Source: Abelmoschus esculentus
Taxonomy: Eukaryota; Streptophyta; Magnoliopsida; Malvales; Malvaceae
Reading direction: 5' to 3'
Assembly: GCA_035048815.1 (NCBI GenBank)
Contig: JAUCBN010000029.1
Span: 17,414,501 to 17,478,500, forward strand
Length of the DNA: 64,000 nt
The position numbers and the translations under genes are program-made. The notes under the pieces are model-generated. The model saw only the letters and a list, made by a program, of their open reading frames with translations. It had not been told where the DNA came from and made no database searches. This document shows, piece after piece, positions 61,925 to 64,000 of the stretch. Within the stretch, counting starts at the first letter, position 1; the number at the start of each line of letters is the position of its first letter.

Positions 61925-62578
61925 AAAAAAAAAAAATCATAAAAGCAACAAAAAAGAAAAAAAATAAAGGATACTGTTTTTCTTCCATTACCCATTCCAT
62001 ATTCTAAATATTCACATCAGAAACCAAATAACCCAAAGAGTAAAAACTGGACTCAGTTGGATCCCTAACTTTTGGTTTTAGTTTAAAACTAATTCCAAAA
62101 TATTTATAAAAAAACAGAGAAATAAGGAAAAATCAGAGAAAAAAAATCTAAAGATATTAACATGTTCAATAAACAGGCTTTTAGTTTCATGTTCAATAAA
62201 TCCTATTTATTTTCCCACCATTGATTTTCTCCTAAACTATCATTTTAACAAATTTTCTGATCCACCAAACATGTTAGAATTGAAATTAATTACAAGAAAA
62301 TGCAGAATTAAAGTTTACGCTTACCAGGATCACTAATCTTTTGTCCTTCAAATCAGATTCTGATGAATTTCCATTCCTTCTCGTTTCACTCTGTAATATT
62401 TTAAAAAACAACGCCTTTTCGATTTTTGAGAGTTTAGCAAATAGAAAGATGATACCATCTTACCTGTATAAAGAGATCTGTGTGTGTATTTTCTTGTATT
62501 TTAGAACCTAGATTTTACATCCCCTTAACAAATAAGGTATTGCCATGTGTTCATACACCACATAAAGCAATCATGGTA

Positions 62579-62796
62579 AGGAAAAATTATACGGTGAACC
62601 TTGTTCACCACGTTATCTATGATCTCAAGCAATCAGGATTATTGATTTTAATTTTTTTTCTAAGTGAATCATTACCTCTTTCCTACATGGATTTAGTGGA
62701 TGGTGGTTATTAGATGGTTATTTAAAGATCAACGATCCTTATTGCTTGGACTATAGATAACGTGGTGCACATAGTTCACCGTATAATCTCTCAATG
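62579..62796. mobile_element. Long-TIR MITE, copy 2 (reverse orientation)
   Basis: The left arm is GGAAAAATTATACGGTGAAC then TTGTTCACCACGTTATCTA. The right arm as reverse complement is GAGAGATTATACGGTGAAC then ATGTGCACCACGTTATCTA. The middle has CCTACATGGATTTAGTGGA, the complement of the middle of the 54575 copy, so the two lie in opposite orientation. TA flanks are again compatible with a Tc1/mariner type. Confidence 0.75.
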
Positions 62797-63938
62797 GGTA
62801 AGTTTCGATATTTATCAAAAAATTTAAAATATTAGAGTTTTTATAATATTTTAAGTTATTTTTCGTATATTTAATAAGTATTGAAATTTAGTTTATAAGC
62901 ATTTATATTTGACTAAAATAGATATTTAAAGTTTTATTTTCGACTGAAATTAGCGTTTAAAATATTTTTTGACTGAAATAGACACTTAAAGTTTTTTATT
63001 AAAATAGATGTTAAAGTAGGTGTCTTAACTGATTTTAAAATAAGCTAAAAACGAAATTTTAGGCACATATCTCAGCCAAAAAAATATTTTAAGTATCTTT
63101 AAACCAAAAATAAAATTTTAAACACTTATTGCAAAACTATATAATTTAAACATTTATTTTGTATTTTAACTTAAAAAAACTAAGTATTAATACTTCAAAA
63201 AATAAATATCAAAACTTATCATAAAATACAAAAAAATCAACTTAAAACATTATAAAAATTTTAAATTCTTAAATAAACTTCAAAATTTATATTTTTAACC
63301 TTACCTTAAATCTGTCATACCCGAGTGTTGCAACCAAATTTAATTTCAAGCAGTGTATTTAACTAAAATTTTTATTTATTTGATTTACTTTATATTTATG
63401 TTTAAATTTTGTTATTTTTGTCCAATGATGTAGTGAATAAACATATAAATAATTATCCATTAAAATATCTGAGTTTTTTTTTATTTACATCAAATTTAAT
63501 TTTCAATTAGTATATTATTCTGATATCTTAATTAAACAAAAAAAATAACATATTAAAATATTTGTGATTTTTTTTATAAAATAATTATCCATATCATAAC
63601 CTTTTAATTACTGTATGTAGTTTCCTGTTCCTTTCCTACTTTCCTTGCTAGTGAAGAAAAAGTAGAAAACTTTCTGACTATATGAATTTGTTTTATTCTT
63701 TATTGGGTGTTTGCTTGACAAAAATAAAGATGATATGATAGAGATTTTATACGTATTAAATGCAAGCATGGTACTTTCGCATGCACATAGTAATGCATAC
63801 ATACAAATATATATTAATATCTAATTAAATTTAAATATATATACATTCACGAATATAATACATATTAATTATATATATTAATACATATACAAACATTAAT
63901 ATAATTATATATGTATACATATTAACATACATACATGC

Positions 63939-63974
<36 letters not shown>
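63939..63974. repeat. (AAT)12 microsatellite
   Basis: Twelve perfect AAT units in AT-rich spacer, preceded by TA-rich sequence with TATATGTATACATA-like palindromic runs. Confidence 0.95.
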
Positions 63975-63976
<2 letters not shown>

Positions 63977-64000
63977 ATATGCTGTGACTACCTGAATTTT

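Larger units (their letters stand above)
61739..64000. other. ECA leader and upstream spacer
   Basis: 61739-61817 and about 62325-62470 look like leader exons around a GT-AG leader intron. Beyond lie a poly(C) run (61908-61924, inside the leader intron), a long-TIR MITE (62579-62796), AT-rich DNA with repeated TTTTTGACTGAAATAGA phrases (62880-63120) and an AAT microsatellite (63939-63974). No further gene was seen. Confidence 0.55.

Noticed and set aside
1..64000. CRISPR arrays, bacterial-type operons, rRNA or tRNA genes.
   Set aside because: None seen. The only tRNA-like signals are the internal promoters of the SINE copies, which lack a full cloverleaf.

Overview
This window is plant nuclear DNA from a eudicot. 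The genes carry many short introns with GT-AG borders, the spacers are very AT-rich and full of small transposon relics, and every recognised protein belongs to a land-plant family. The protein style and repeat types would fit a Malvaceae genome such as cotton, but that is inference and nothing in the window proves it. It holds eleven genes that look functional (one with a suspected N-terminal frameshift) and one clear pseudogene. I rebuilt the multi-exon genes by hand from splice sites and reading-frame phase. All seven close as uninterrupted frames: SMR protein 521 aa, rumi-like 509 aa, actin 377 aa, UBC7-type E2 166 aa, PP1 304 aa, RBOH 905 aa, ECA-type Ca2+-ATPase 1062 aa.

Layout: (1) 776-5476, minus: UBA/CUE-like + DUF1771 + SMR protein of the SDE5/At5g58720 family. 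(2) 9388-12956, plus: rumi-type O-glucosyltransferase. (3) 14601-16655 and 21680-24028, plus: a tandem pair of SCL14-type GRAS regulators with the same leader-intron design. (4) 24672-25525, minus: broken UGT76-type glycosyltransferase, convergent with the second GRAS gene. (5) 27058-28801, minus: actin. (6) 33391-35751, minus: ERAD-type E2. (7) 39454-40040, plus: small plastid membrane protein. (8) 41913-43601, minus: OCTOPUS-like protein. (9) 46522-48556, minus: PP1 catalytic subunit. (10) 50590-54486, plus: NADPH oxidase (RBOH). (11) 56991-61738, minus: ER-type Ca2+-ATPase.

The genes do not form an operon or an obvious biosynthetic cluster. RBOH (two EF hands, Ca2+-activated) and the ECA pump are both Ca2+-linked neighbours, but nothing in the sequence shows that this is more than chance.

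The spacers are the accessory part. They hold a tRNA-derived SINE family (three copies, one with a target-site duplication), several small inverted-repeat (MITE-like) families including one whose core is degenerate plant telomere repeat, two decayed LINE RNase H relics, and nested insertions. I did not find a convincing new multi-gene system. The most notable observations are an in-frame 24-codon tandem duplication inside the RBOH oxidase domain, a one-base frame offset between a conserved-looking leader ORF and the first GRAS gene, and the repeat families.
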